This document shows, in pieces, positions 1-7,239 of a DNA stretch of 26,454 nucleotides (its first letter is position 1; each line of letters starts with the position of its first letter). The stretch is from positions 1-26,454 of the forward strand of contig JBJHBG010000071.1 of NCBI GenBank assembly GCA_050485385.1. The letters are read 5' to 3'. The notes under the pieces were generated by a model. It did not search any database and was not told the DNA's origin. It saw only the letters and a program-made list of their open reading frames with translations. This stretch comes from RECO01 sp050485385. GTDB lineage: Bacteria > Pseudomonadota > Alphaproteobacteria > Geminicoccales > Geminicoccaceae. The translations under genes were made by a program, and so were the position numbers.

Positions 1-105
1 CAGTTCTCCTACATGCTGCTGATCCCAGCACTTTCGGTCTCCAGCCTGATCCTCGGCTTCAACCTGATGGCCGACGGATTGCGCGAACTCTCGTTGCGGG
101 ATTGA
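1..105 (+). CDS. Peptide ABC transporter permease, DppC-type (C-terminal fragment)
   Basis: Frame 1 is open from the window edge to a TGA at 103-105 and gives 34 residues, with a hydrophobic stretch (YMLLIPALSVSSLILGFNL) followed by LMADGLRELSLRD. This resembles the last membrane segment and the conserved 'FNLLGDGLRDxLDPR' tail of DppC/OppC-type inner-membrane permeases. The next gene on the same strand is a DppD/DppF-like ATPase, which supports a peptide importer operon. The 5' part of the gene lies outside the window. About 150 nt separate it from the ATPase, and that gap is largely filled by a palindromic repeat element, which is unusual inside an operon. The family assignment rests on a short tail plus context. 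Confidence 0.75.
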   Translation, partial: QFSYMLLIPALSVSSLILGFNLMADGLRELSLRD

Positions 106-133
106 GGGCGATGGCGGCGACGGAGACGCAGCA

Positions 134-221
134 GCAGGGGGCTTATGGCCCCCTGCACCCCCATGATCGGCGACGGCAACGCCGTCGCCCGGGGGGCACG
201 GGGGGCCAAAAGCCCCCCGCC
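134..221. repeat. Composite GC-rich palindromic intergenic element, copy A
   Basis: Three hairpins lie in tandem. The left one is GCAGGGGGC (134-142), loop TTATG, GCCCCCTGC (148-156). The central one is GGCGACGGC (169-177), loop AAC, GCCGTCGCC (181-189). The right one is CGGGGGGC (199-206), loop CAAAA, GCCCCCCG (212-219). The left and right arms are also roughly reverse complements of each other, so the whole unit could fold as a cloverleaf. Related copies are at 2326-2408 and 26318-26408. This copy sits between a permease gene and its ATPase gene, so it may partly terminate or stabilise the transcript; that role is inferred. Confidence 0.85.
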
Positions 222-256
222 TCCCGCCTTCCCGCACCGGCAGCGAGGCGCGCGCC

Positions 257-2320
257 ATGACCGAGCCGATCCTTCGCTGCGAGAACCTGTCGATCTCCTA
301 CTTCACCCGGGCCGGCGAGATTCCGGCGGTGATCGACTTCAACCTCGAGGTCATGCCGGGCGAGGCCGTGGGGCTGGTCGGCGAGAGCGGCTGCGGCAAG
401 TCGACGGTTGCCCTCGGCATCATGCGTTATCTCGGCCGCAACGGCCGGATCGTCGGCGGCACCGTCCGCTTCAAGGGGCGCGATCTGGCGACCATGAGCG
501 ACGAGGAGTTGCGCCGGCTGCGCGGTTCGGAAATCGCCATGGTCTACCAGGAGCCGATGGCGTCGTTGAACCCGGCGATGACGATCGGCCGCCAGCTCGT
601 GGAGGTGCCGCTCCACCACGAAAGCATCGACGAGCCGGGCGCGCGGGTGCGGGCGCGCGAGATGCTGGAACGGGTGAAGCTGCCGGACCCCGAGCGGCTG
701 ATGGAGGCCTACCCGCATCAGCTTTCGGGCGGCCAGCAGCAGCGCGTCGGCATCGCCATGGCGCTCTTGTCGAACCCCTCGCTGCTGTTGCTCGACGAGC
801 CGACCACGGCACTCGACGTGACGGTGGAGGCCGGCATCGTCGAGCTGATCCGCGAGATCTCGTCCGACCTCGGCACCTCGATGGTCTACATCAGCCACAA
901 TCTCGGGCTGATCCTGGAGACCTGCGGGCGCCTGAACGTGATGTATTCGGGGGAAGCGGTCGAGGTCGGCTCCGTCGCCCAGGTCTTCGACGCCATGCGT
1001 CACCCGTATACCCGGGGTCTCTTCAACTCGATCCCCTTGCCGGGGGCGGACAAGCGGGCGCGGCCGCTGTTGCCGATCCGGGGCCAGCTCCCGCTGCCGC
1101 ACGAGCGGCCCGAGGGCTGCAACTTCGGCCCCCGCTGCGACTACTTCGCGGCGGGGGTTTGCGACCATGGCGTCATCGCCATGGAGCCGGTGGCCGCAGA
1201 GCCGGGCCACTATAGCCGCTGCCGCCGCTTCCAGGCGATCGACTGGGAGGCGGCGGCCCCCAAGCGCCAGCAGGCTCGAGCGACGGTCCTCGGCCGCAAG
1301 GTGCTCGAGGTCGACCAGCTCAAGAAGTACTACGAGTTGCACGACCGCTCGCTGATGGCGCTGATCGGGGGCGGCTCGTCGCGCTTCGTGAAGGCCAACG
1401 AGAAGATCGACTTCGACGCCTTCGAGGCGGAGACGGTCGCCCTCGTCGGCGAGAGCGGCTGCGGCAAGTCCACCCTCGCCAAGGTCCTGATGGGCCTCGA
1501 GCAGGCCACCGAAGGCCGCGCCCTCCTCGACAACCAAGACATCGCCAACCTGCCGGTGCAGAAGCGCGACCGGGCGATGGTCGGCTATCTCCAGATGGTC
1601 TTCCAGAACCCGTTCGACACGCTCAACCCGAGCCACACGGTCGGCGCGCAGATCGCTCGGGTGCTGCGGAAGTTCGGCGTCGCCAAGGAGCGGGCCGAGG
1701 TGAAGGAACGGGTGATGGAGCTGCTCGACACGGTGAAGCTCCCGCGCGACTTCTACTATCGCCGCCCGCGCCAGCTCTCGGGCGGCCAGAAGCAGCGCGT
1801 CGGCATCGCCCGCGCCTTCGCCGGCGAGCCCAAGGTGGTGGTGGCCGACGAGCCGGTCTCCGCCCTCGACGTCTCGGTGCAGGCGGCGGTGACGCAGCTC
1901 TTGATGGACATCCAGCGCGAACACCGCACGACCTTGCTGGTCATCAGCCACGACCTGTCGCTCGTGCGCTACCTCGCCGACCGGGTGGTGGTCATGTATC
2001 TCGGTACCGTGGTCGAGCAGGGCGCCACCGAGGACGTGTTCTCCCCACCCTACCACCCCTACACCGAAGCGCTGCTCTCCGCCGTGCCGATCGCCGACAC
2101 GCGCGTGAAGAAGAAGCGGATCGTGCTCGAGGGCGACCTTCCCTCCGCGCTCGACCCGCCCCCCGGCTGCCCCTTCCAGACCCGCTGCCCGAGAAAGCTC
2201 GGCGCCATCTGCGAAACCGAAGCCCCACCCATCCGCGAGTTCCCGGGCGGCCACACCATCGCCTGCCACATCGAGCCCGCCGAACTCCTGAAGGTCGAGC
2301 CGGTCATCGCGCAGGCGTAG
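257..2320 (+). CDS. Peptide ABC transporter, fused double ATP-binding protein (DppD-DppF type)
   Basis: This 687-residue cytoplasmic protein has two complete nucleotide-binding domains and would power a dipeptide/oligopeptide importer. Domain 1 has Walker A GESGCGKS at about residues 42-49, the signature LSGGQQQR near 155 and Walker B LLLLDEPT near 178. Domain 2 repeats them: GESGCGKS near 400, LSGGQKQR near 507 and VVVADEP near 527. Each domain ends in an oligopeptide-transporter C-terminal module with four cysteines (GCNFGPRC...C...C and GCPFQTRC...C...C). In some family members these cysteines have been linked to an iron-sulfur cluster; this is family knowledge and not shown here. Many organisms encode the halves separately, but fused forms such as GsiA and YejF are known. 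The ATG at 257 has GAGG about 8 nt upstream. The permease gene precedes it on the same strand. The substrate is not determinable from sequence. Confidence 0.93.
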   Translation: MTEPILRCENLSISYFTRAGEIPAVIDFNLEVMPGEAVGLVGESGCGKSTVALGIMRYLGRNGRIVGGTVRFKGRDLATMSDEELRRLRGSEIAMVYQEPMASLNPAMTIGRQLVEVPLHHESIDEPGARVRAREMLERVKLPDPERLMEAYPHQLSGGQQQRVGIAMALLSNPSLLLLDEPTTALDVTVEAGIVELIREISSDLGTSMVYISHNLGLILETCGRLNVMYSGEAVEVGSVAQVFDAMRHPYTRGLFNSIPLPGADKRARPLLPIRGQLPLPHERPEGCNFGPRCDYFAAGVCDHGVIAMEPVAAEPGHYSRCRRFQAIDWEAAAPKRQQARATVLGRKVLEVDQLKKYYELHDRSLMALIGGGSSRFVKANEKIDFDAFEAETVALVGESGCGKSTLAKVLMGLEQATEGRALLDNQDIANLPVQKRDRAMVGYLQMVFQNPFDTLNPSHTVGAQIARVLRKFGVAKERAEVKERVMELLDTVKLPRDFYYRRPRQLSGGQKQRVGIARAFAGEPKVVVADEPVSALDVSVQAAVTQLLMDIQREHRTTLLVISHDLSLVRYLADRVVVMYLGTVVEQGATEDVFSPPYHPYTEALLSAVPIADTRVKKKRIVLEGDLPSALDPPPGCPFQTRCPRKLGAICETEAPPIREFPGGHTIACHIEPAELLKVEPVIAQA

Positions 2321-2325
2321 AAGCA

Positions 2326-2408
2326 AGGGGCAGGGGGCTTTTGGCCCCCTGCGACCCCCGAAAAGTTCTGGAGGGTTGCAGGGTGGGGCCATCAAGCCCC
2401 CCCTGCCC
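2326..2408. repeat. Composite GC-rich palindromic intergenic element, copy B
   Basis: The left hairpin is GCAGGGGGC (2330-2338), loop TTTTG, GCCCCCTGC (2344-2352). The right arm contains GGGGC (2385-2389), loop CATCAA, GCCCC (2396-2400) and then a C-rich run to CTGCCC. The central hairpin seen in copies A and C is absent and is replaced by a short spacer (about 2360-2371). The element lies between the convergent 3' ends of the ABC ATPase gene and the methyltransferase-like gene. The stop codon and last residues of the methyltransferase-like gene are encoded inside the right arm. A bidirectional terminator role is plausible by position. Confidence 0.8.
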
Positions 2409-3222
2409 GCTTCAGCAACCGCCAGAGCCGGCCGGACCAGCGCCTGCGGGGCAAGCGGGCGGCGACGTCGCGGCAGAAGGCGACGTAGCCCTCGGTGATG
2501 GGCAGTGGCACGCCGACATGGTCGGCGTAGGCGCGGAGGGAGGCTGCGTCCGGCTCTCTGTCGCCGTCCCGGCACCAGAGGCCGAAGGCCTGTTCCTGGC
2601 CCCACCAGCCGGCGGCGCGGGCACGAAGCGCCTGGGCCATGCGGGCGGTCTCCGAAGGGGCTTCCGGGGCGTCGGAGCGTTGCCAGATGTCGGCGTAGAG
2701 GTAGTCCGGGGCGCGGCCGTCGGTGGCGGCGAGCACGCGCTCTGCCAGGTCGAGAGCGAGCGCGTCGGCTTCGAGGATCGTCACCTTGTCGCGCGTGGGC
2801 CAGCGGGCCGGCGCCACCGCCTCGCGGACGATGGCGATCACTTCGGGGGCGCGTTCGACCACGACCACACGGTCGACCTCGGGCCGCAGCGAGACGGCGT
2901 GGGCGTACATCGCCATGCCTAGTCCGGCGACCACCACGACGCCCCGCGCGCGGTCGACGTGGAAGCCGTGGCTCTCCTGCTCCATCAGGCTCGTCGACAT
3001 CCAGGGCTTGCGGCCGTGGTAGAGGACGTGACGCCGGGGCTCCAGGGTGACGCCCGAGACGTAGCCGGCGACGGCCGCGCGACCGTGCCGAACGATCCGC
3101 CAGTCGCCGACCGCCGCGTCCCGATAGGGCGGCAGCGCGAACAGCCCGAAGCCGTAGCGCTCCAGCATCTCCCGGTGGCGTTCGGGGTGCGGCAGCGGGC
3201 CTGCTCGGGCGTCGTCGCTCAC
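2392..3222 (-). CDS. SAM-dependent methyltransferase-like protein (spermidine synthase-like fold)
   Basis: The product is 276 residues. The N-terminal third resembles the beta-strand domain that precedes the Rossmann domain in spermidine synthase-like proteins (HVLYHGRKPWMSTSLM). The middle carries a class I SAM-binding signature: VVVVAGLGMAMYAHAV, then VDRVVVVERAPEVI, an acidic loop (ILEADAL) and DYLYADIW. The glycine motif reads GLGMAM instead of the GGGDG of true spermidine synthases, so polyamine synthesis is not a safe call. A GTG start at 3222 overlaps the stop of the paaH-like gene by four bases (GTGA), which implies translational coupling. The last residues (AGGA) are encoded by the repeat at 2326-2408. 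Substrate and methyl-transfer activity are unknown. Confidence 0.7.
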   Translation of the reverse strand: MSDDARAGPLPHPERHREMLERYGFGLFALPPYRDAAVGDWRIVRHGRAAVAGYVSGVTLEPRRHVLYHGRKPWMSTSLMEQESHGFHVDRARGVVVVAGLGMAMYAHAVSLRPEVDRVVVVERAPEVIAIVREAVAPARWPTRDKVTILEADALALDLAERVLAATDGRAPDYLYADIWQRSDAPEAPSETARMAQALRARAAGWWGQEQAFGLWCRDGDREPDAASLRAYADHVGVPLPITEGYVAFCRDVAARLPRRRWSGRLWRLLKRAGGA

Positions 3223-4742
3223 GTCGTGAAGCGGCGGTTGGTGAGGGCGTGGCGGCGGAGCAGGGGCGAGGCGCGGTAGCGGCCGTCGCGGTAGACGTCG
3301 TCGAGCGCGTCGAGGACGGCGACGATGCGGGCCGCACCCAGCCGGTCGGCCCAGGCGAGCGGCCCCAGCGGGTAGTTGACCCCGTCGCGCATCGCGGCGT
3401 CGAGGTCGTCGGCGCGGGCGACGTCCTGGAGAAGGGCGTCGGCCGCTTCGTTGACGAGCATCGCCACGGTGCGCATCACCACCATGCCCGGCACGTCGTC
3501 GATCACGCTCACCTTGGCCCCGGTCGCCTGGCAGAAGCCGACCGCGGCCTCCAGCGTCGCCGGCGGCGTGACGTCGGCGGGAGCGAGGGCGAGGCGGCCG
3601 GGAGCCGCGTCGTCCATGGCGAGATCGAGCAGGATCACCGGATCGCCCAATTCGCGCGCGCGCTGCGTCGCCAGCCGGCCGCGGGTCACCTCCAGCCAGC
3701 CGCCATCGAGCAGGCGGATGCCGGAGCGTTCGGCGAGCGGGTCGCGCAGCACCTCGATTCCGGCCGCCTCGGCGGCGGCGGCGAGCGAGCCGAGGACGCG
3801 CTCGCCGCCGGCCNNNNNNNNNNGCGTCACCGCCGCCGGCGGCGGGCAGGTGGCAAAGGTCGCGGGGGCCGGGCGCGCTACGTTCTCGCCATGGTCGAAG
3901 AAGCCCCGGCCGGACTTCCGTCCGAGCCGGCCGCCGTCGACCAGTTCCTGCTGGAGCGGCGAGGGGCGGTAGCGCGGATCGTGGCCGAAGGCCTGCCACA
4001 CCGAGCGGGTGACGGCGAGGTTCACGTCGTGGCCGATCAGGTCCATCAGCGCGCACGGCCCCATGCGGAAGCCCGCCGCTTCGACCAAGAGCGCGTCCAG
4101 CGTCGCCGGGTCGACCGCCTGCTCCTCCAACAGCCGCAACGCCTCGCCGTAGAACGGGCGGGCGAGGCGGTTCACCACGAAGCCGGGCGTCGAGCGGCAG
4201 ACTACGGCGGTCTTGCCCCATGCCTCGACCGTCGCCTTGGCCGCGGCCACGACCTCGGGCCGGCTGGCGAGGCCGGTGACGACTTCGACCAGCCGCATGG
4301 CCGGCACCGGATTGAAGAAGTGGAGCCCGACCAGCCGGCCGGGATCGGCGAGCCCGGCGCCGAGGCCCGTGATCGAGAGCGACGAGGTGTTGCTCGCCAG
4401 GATCGCCTCGGGCACCTGCCGCTCGACCTCGCTCAAGACGCGGCGCTTCACGTCCGCGTCCTCGACCACGGCCTCGATCACCAGCCCTGCGTCGCACAGC
4501 TCGTAGAGGCTCGCCGTGGGGCGCAGCCGCGCCAGCGCTTCCGTGGCATCGGCGATCCGGCCCTTGGCGGCGGCACCTTCGAGCCGCCGGGCGATGGCGG
4601 CGCGGGCCGCTTCGACGGCCGCCGGCTCCTGGTCGGCAAGGCGGACGACGTGGCCGGCGACGAGCGCCACCTCGGCAATGCCCCGGCCCATGGTACCGGC
4701 GCCGACGACGCCTACGGTGCTTTCCGGGGCGAGCGGCGTCAC
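3219..4742 (-). CDS. paaH: 3-hydroxyacyl-CoA dehydrogenase, PaaH/PaaC type (phenylacetate degradation)
   Basis: This NAD-dependent dehydrogenase (about 507 residues) would oxidise 3-hydroxyadipyl-CoA in phenylacetate catabolism. The N-terminal Rossmann motif GAGTMG is at 14-19, followed by SNTSSLSIT and HFFNPVPAMRLVEVV, which carries the catalytic His. The first helical domain contains CRSTPGFVVNR and DLIGHDVN. After the N gap comes a second C-terminal helical domain (VSVIDDVPGMVVMRTVAMLV). The doubled C-terminal domain and the length near 500 match PaaH-type enzymes rather than short-chain HADs. A GTG start at 4742 lies 2 nt after the paaG stop. Ten undetermined bases (3814-3823) interrupt the linker, but both halves are in one frame, so I treat the gene as intact. 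The exact in vivo substrate is inferred from the paaG neighbour. Confidence 0.88.
   Translation of the reverse strand: MTPLAPESTVGVVGAGTMGRGIAEVALVAGHVVRLADQEPAAVEAARAAIARRLEGAAAKGRIADATEALARLRPTASLYELCDAGLVIEAVVEDADVKRRVLSEVERQVPEAILASNTSSLSITGLGAGLADPGRLVGLHFFNPVPAMRLVEVVTGLASRPEVVAAAKATVEAWGKTAVVCRSTPGFVVNRLARPFYGEALRLLEEQAVDPATLDALLVEAAGFRMGPCALMDLIGHDVNLAVTRSVWQAFGHDPRYRPSPLQQELVDGGRLGRKSGRGFFDHGENVARPAPATFATCPPPAAVTXXXXAGGERVLGSLAAAAEAAGIEVLRDPLAERSGIRLLDGGWLEVTRGRLATQRARELGDPVILLDLAMDDAAPGRLALAPADVTPPATLEAAVGFCQATGAKVSVIDDVPGMVVMRTVAMLVNEAADALLQDVARADDLDAAMRDGVNYPLGPLAWADRLGAARIVAVLDALDDVYRDGRYRASPLLRRHALTNRRFTT
3814..3823. other. Run of 10 undetermined bases (assembly gap)
   Basis: Ten N fall inside the inter-domain linker of the paaH-like gene. 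The same 9-mer, GCCGCCGGC, occurs on both sides (3804-3812 and 3832-3840). The flanks are extremely GC-rich and self-complementary, which is a likely cause of the break. A length of ten keeps both halves of the gene in frame, so the true missing length is probably 10 or differs from it by a multiple of three. Confidence 0.97.
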
Positions 4743-4744
4743 GA

Positions 4745-5530
4745 TCAGCGCCCGACGAAGCGCGGCGCGCGCTTCTCGAGGAATGCGCGCACGCCCTCGC
4801 GGTAGTCGGCCGTGCGTCCGGCCTCGCGCTGGAGGTCTCGCTCGGCGTCGAGTTGGGCGTCGAAGCCCTGCTCTTGGGCACGCTGGATCGCCCGCTTGGT
4901 CAGGGCAAAGCCGCGGGTCGGGCCGTCGGCGAAGGCTGCTGCGAGCGCGTCGGCCTCGGCGAGCACGCGGTCGTCGTCCACCGCCCGCCAGATCAGGCCC
5001 CAGGCGGCGGCCTGCTCGCCGGTGAGGGGTTCCGCCGTCAGCGCCAGGCCCATCGCCCGCGCCGGGCCGAGATGGCGGGCGAGGGTAAACGTACCGCCCG
5101 CGTCCGGCACGAGACCGAGCTTGGCGAAGGCCTGGACGAAGCGGGCGCTGCGGCCGGCGATCACCACGTCGCAGGCGAGTGCGACGTTGGCGCCGGCGCC
5201 GGCGGCGACGCCGTGGACGGCGGCGATCACCGGCAATTCCAGCGCGCGGATGCGGCGGACCAGCGGCGCGTAGTCGCGCTCCAGCGTGGCGCCGAGATCC
5301 GGCTGCTCGCCGGTGGGGAAGTCGCGGTCGGCGAGGTCCTGACCGGCGGAGAACGCCCGGCCGGCGCCGGTCAGCACCAGCGCCCGCATGCCGTCCGCGA
5401 CGACGCGGTCGAGGGCGACGCGCAGCTCGGTGTGCATGGCGGCCGTGAACGCGTTCAGCTTGTCCGGCCGATGCAGCGTGATCCGCGCCCAGCCCGCCAT
5501 CGGCTCGTAGCGAATCGTCGAGACCGTCAT
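4745..5530 (-). CDS. paaG: 2-(1,2-epoxy-1,2-dihydrophenyl)acetyl-CoA isomerase, PaaG
   Basis: This 261-residue crotonase-superfamily enzyme is expected to isomerise ring-1,2-epoxyphenylacetyl-CoA to the oxepin-CoA. The PaaG hallmarks are FSAGQDLADRDF (residues 60-71), an oxyanion-hole segment HGVAAGAGANVALACD (106-121) and LVPDAGGTFTLARHLG, with Asp143 at the catalytic acid position of PaaG. The ending FLEKRAPRFVGR is also family-typical. The ATG at 5530 has GGGAGG about 6 nt upstream. It is the first gene of a - strand operon paaG-paaH-methyltransferase and is divergent from the paaN-like gene across 110 bp. A generic enoyl-CoA hydratase is the alternative, but GQDLADR favours PaaG. Confidence 0.9.
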   Translation of the reverse strand: MTVSTIRYEPMAGWARITLHRPDKLNAFTAAMHTELRVALDRVVADGMRALVLTGAGRAFSAGQDLADRDFPTGEQPDLGATLERDYAPLVRRIRALELPVIAAVHGVAAGAGANVALACDVVIAGRSARFVQAFAKLGLVPDAGGTFTLARHLGPARAMGLALTAEPLTGEQAAAWGLIWRAVDDDRVLAEADALAAAFADGPTRGFALTKRAIQRAQEQGFDAQLDAERDLQREAGRTADYREGVRAFLEKRAPRFVGR

Positions 5531-5640
5531 GACCGCCCTCCCACTCGGCGGCGGTCCTTGCCAAACGACGCCGCGCCGTTAGTGGAGGACCAGGGCCGCG
5601 GCGGAGTCAACCGGCGCGCCCCGAAACGACCGGAGACGCG

Positions 5641-7239
5641 ATGTCGGCCTTGTCCGAGACCCATCGACGGCTGTTGGATGCCGCACTGGCGGCCACCCGC
5701 AAGCGGGGGTTCTGGCGGGCGTTTGCCGACCGGCCGTTCGACGCCGGCGCCGCCGAGGTGGCGGTCGACCGGCTGCGCGACCGGCCGTTCCCGCTGCCGG
5801 GTGCCGTCGAGACGGGCCGGCTGGGCGAGGAGGCGGCGGCCTACGGCGTGCCGCTGCGCATCACCTATCCGGCTGCCGGACCCGACGCTCACGTCCAGGC
5901 AGCGCTCGCGGCAGCGCCGGCCTGGGCTGCGGCAGCGGTGGACGCGCGGGCCGCCGTGGCGCTGGAGGCGCTCTGCCGCCTCGACGCCGAGCGCGACCTG
6001 CTGGCCCGGGCGATCATGCACACGACCGGCGCGCCGCCCGCGCTGGCGCTCGCCTCGACCGGCCTGCAACGTGCGGTCGAGGCCGTGGCCTGGAGCTTCG
6101 AGGCGGCGAAGCGGGTGCCCTCCGCAACCGCCCACAAGCGGGAGGGTGGCGCGCGCATCAGGCGGCGTTTCCGCCTCGTGCCCGTGGGCGTGGCGCTGGT
6201 CGTCGGTGGCGCCGCGAGCCCGAACGACGGTGCCCTGCCGGCGCTGTTCGCCGACCTCGTGGCGGGCAATCCGGTACTGGTCCGGCCGGACCCCCGCGCC
6301 GTCCTGCCGCTGGCCCTCGTGGTGCGGGCGCTGCGCGCGGCGCTGGTGGAAGCCGGACAGCCGGCGGACGTGGTCCAACTCTGCGTCGACACGCGCGACG
6401 CGCCGGCCGTGCGACGGCTGGCGCTCGATCCGGCGGTGCGGCTGATCGACCACGCGGGCGAGCCGGGGCTCGGCACGCTGCTCCGTGCCAACGCCACCCA
6501 GGCGCGGGTGCGCACGGCCCCGACCGGCCCCAATCCCGTGGTGATCGACGGCACCGACGACCTCGCCGGTCTCGTCGATGCATTGGCCCTTGCCGTCGCC
6601 CTGCACGCGGGTCAGGTCCCGAGCCGCCCGCAGAACCTGTTCGTCCCGGCAGACGGTATCGCCACCGACCGCGGCACGCTCGCCTTCGAGGAGGTGGCCG
6701 GTGCGCTCGGTGCCGCCCTCGACCGGCTGCTGGCGATGCCCGAGCGGGCGGCCGCCGTCTGCGGCGCCGTCGCCGACCCGGCAACGGCCGACGCGCTGCG
6801 GCTCGCCCGCTCGCTCGGACGGATCGTGCGCGACACGACGAGCTTCGCCATCGCGGATTTCCCCCGGGCGCGCACGGCCACGCCCTTGCTGCTCGCCGTC
6901 GAGGCTTGCGACGAGGCGCTTTACGCACCCTTGCAGGCTTCGCCCGTGGCGTTCCTCGTCCGCACGGGCGACACGGCGGAGAGTATCGAGCGGGCGACGC
7001 ACGGCGCCCGCGCGCGGGGTGCGGTCGCCGCCGCCGTCCACAGCCGCAACGACCACGTTCTGGAGGTCGCGGCCGACGCCTTCGCCGCGGCCGGGGTCCC
7101 GGTCGCCTGCAACTTCACCGGCGCCAACGACGTCCAGGCGATCCTCGATGCGGTGGGCGCGGATCGCACCATCCTCGACGAAGCCTTCGCGCTCGGCCGC
7201 TTCAGCGTGGTGGCGGAGGAGCGGCCGGCGCGGCCGTGA
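5641..7239 (+). CDS. PaaN-like aldehyde dehydrogenase superfamily protein, catalytic residues apparently lost
   Basis: The 532-residue product has the architecture of stand-alone PaaN proteins: the NAD-domain region PVGVALVVGG, then LFADLVAGNPVLVRP, VVIDGTDDL, QNLFVPADGI and a closing FALGRFSVVAEERP. Residues expected for ALDH chemistry are changed. The Cys of the usual GQxC motif is Pro327 (HAGQVPSRPQN). The PWN Asn position reads P194-N195-D196. The cofactor Lys of VKPHP is Arg215 (VRPDP). The catalytic Glu region reads RTAPTGPN, with Ala293 at the expected place. The ExFGP motif is replaced near 430-436 by PLQASPV. The frame is intact over 1.6 kb with strong GC3 bias, so this looks like a maintained pseudoenzyme rather than a decaying gene. 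The ATG at 5641 has CGGAG 5-6 nt upstream. It is divergent from paaG, and its 3' end overlaps the convergent plsC by 38 nt. Its role is unknown. Confidence 0.8.
   Translation: MSALSETHRRLLDAALAATRKRGFWRAFADRPFDAGAAEVAVDRLRDRPFPLPGAVETGRLGEEAAAYGVPLRITYPAAGPDAHVQAALAAAPAWAAAAVDARAAVALEALCRLDAERDLLARAIMHTTGAPPALALASTGLQRAVEAVAWSFEAAKRVPSATAHKREGGARIRRRFRLVPVGVALVVGGAASPNDGALPALFADLVAGNPVLVRPDPRAVLPLALVVRALRAALVEAGQPADVVQLCVDTRDAPAVRRLALDPAVRLIDHAGEPGLGTLLRANATQARVRTAPTGPNPVVIDGTDDLAGLVDALALAVALHAGQVPSRPQNLFVPADGIATDRGTLAFEEVAGALGAALDRLLAMPERAAAVCGAVADPATADALRLARSLGRIVRDTTSFAIADFPRARTATPLLLAVEACDEALYAPLQASPVAFLVRTGDTAESIERATHGARARGAVAAAVHSRNDHVLEVAADAFAAAGVPVACNFTGANDVQAILDAVGADRTILDEAFALGRFSVVAEERPARP

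Noticed and set aside
190..221. G-quadruplex in the right arm of copy A
   Set aside because: Only two G6 tracts are present there; hairpin pairing with the adjacent C-runs is the simpler structure.
143..3337. Very long open frame on the - strand opposite the ABC ATPase gene
   Set aside because: It is Arg/Ala/Pro-rich with no recognisable domain and mirrors the high GC3 of the + strand gene. Its upstream part joins several unrelated antisense segments.
3219..4742. Frameshift in paaH at the N run
   Set aside because: Both sides are in the same frame with ten N and both carry expected domains.
2392..4881. Single long - strand frame covering the methyltransferase and running on upstream
   Set aside because: Only the 3' part (from GTG 3222) is protein-like. 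The rest is antisense or out of frame to the clear paaH and paaG genes.
5641..7239. Calling the paaN-like gene a pseudogene
   Set aside because: There is no frameshift or stop, codon bias matches its neighbours, a good ribosome site is present and non-catalytic motifs are kept; pseudoenzyme fits better.
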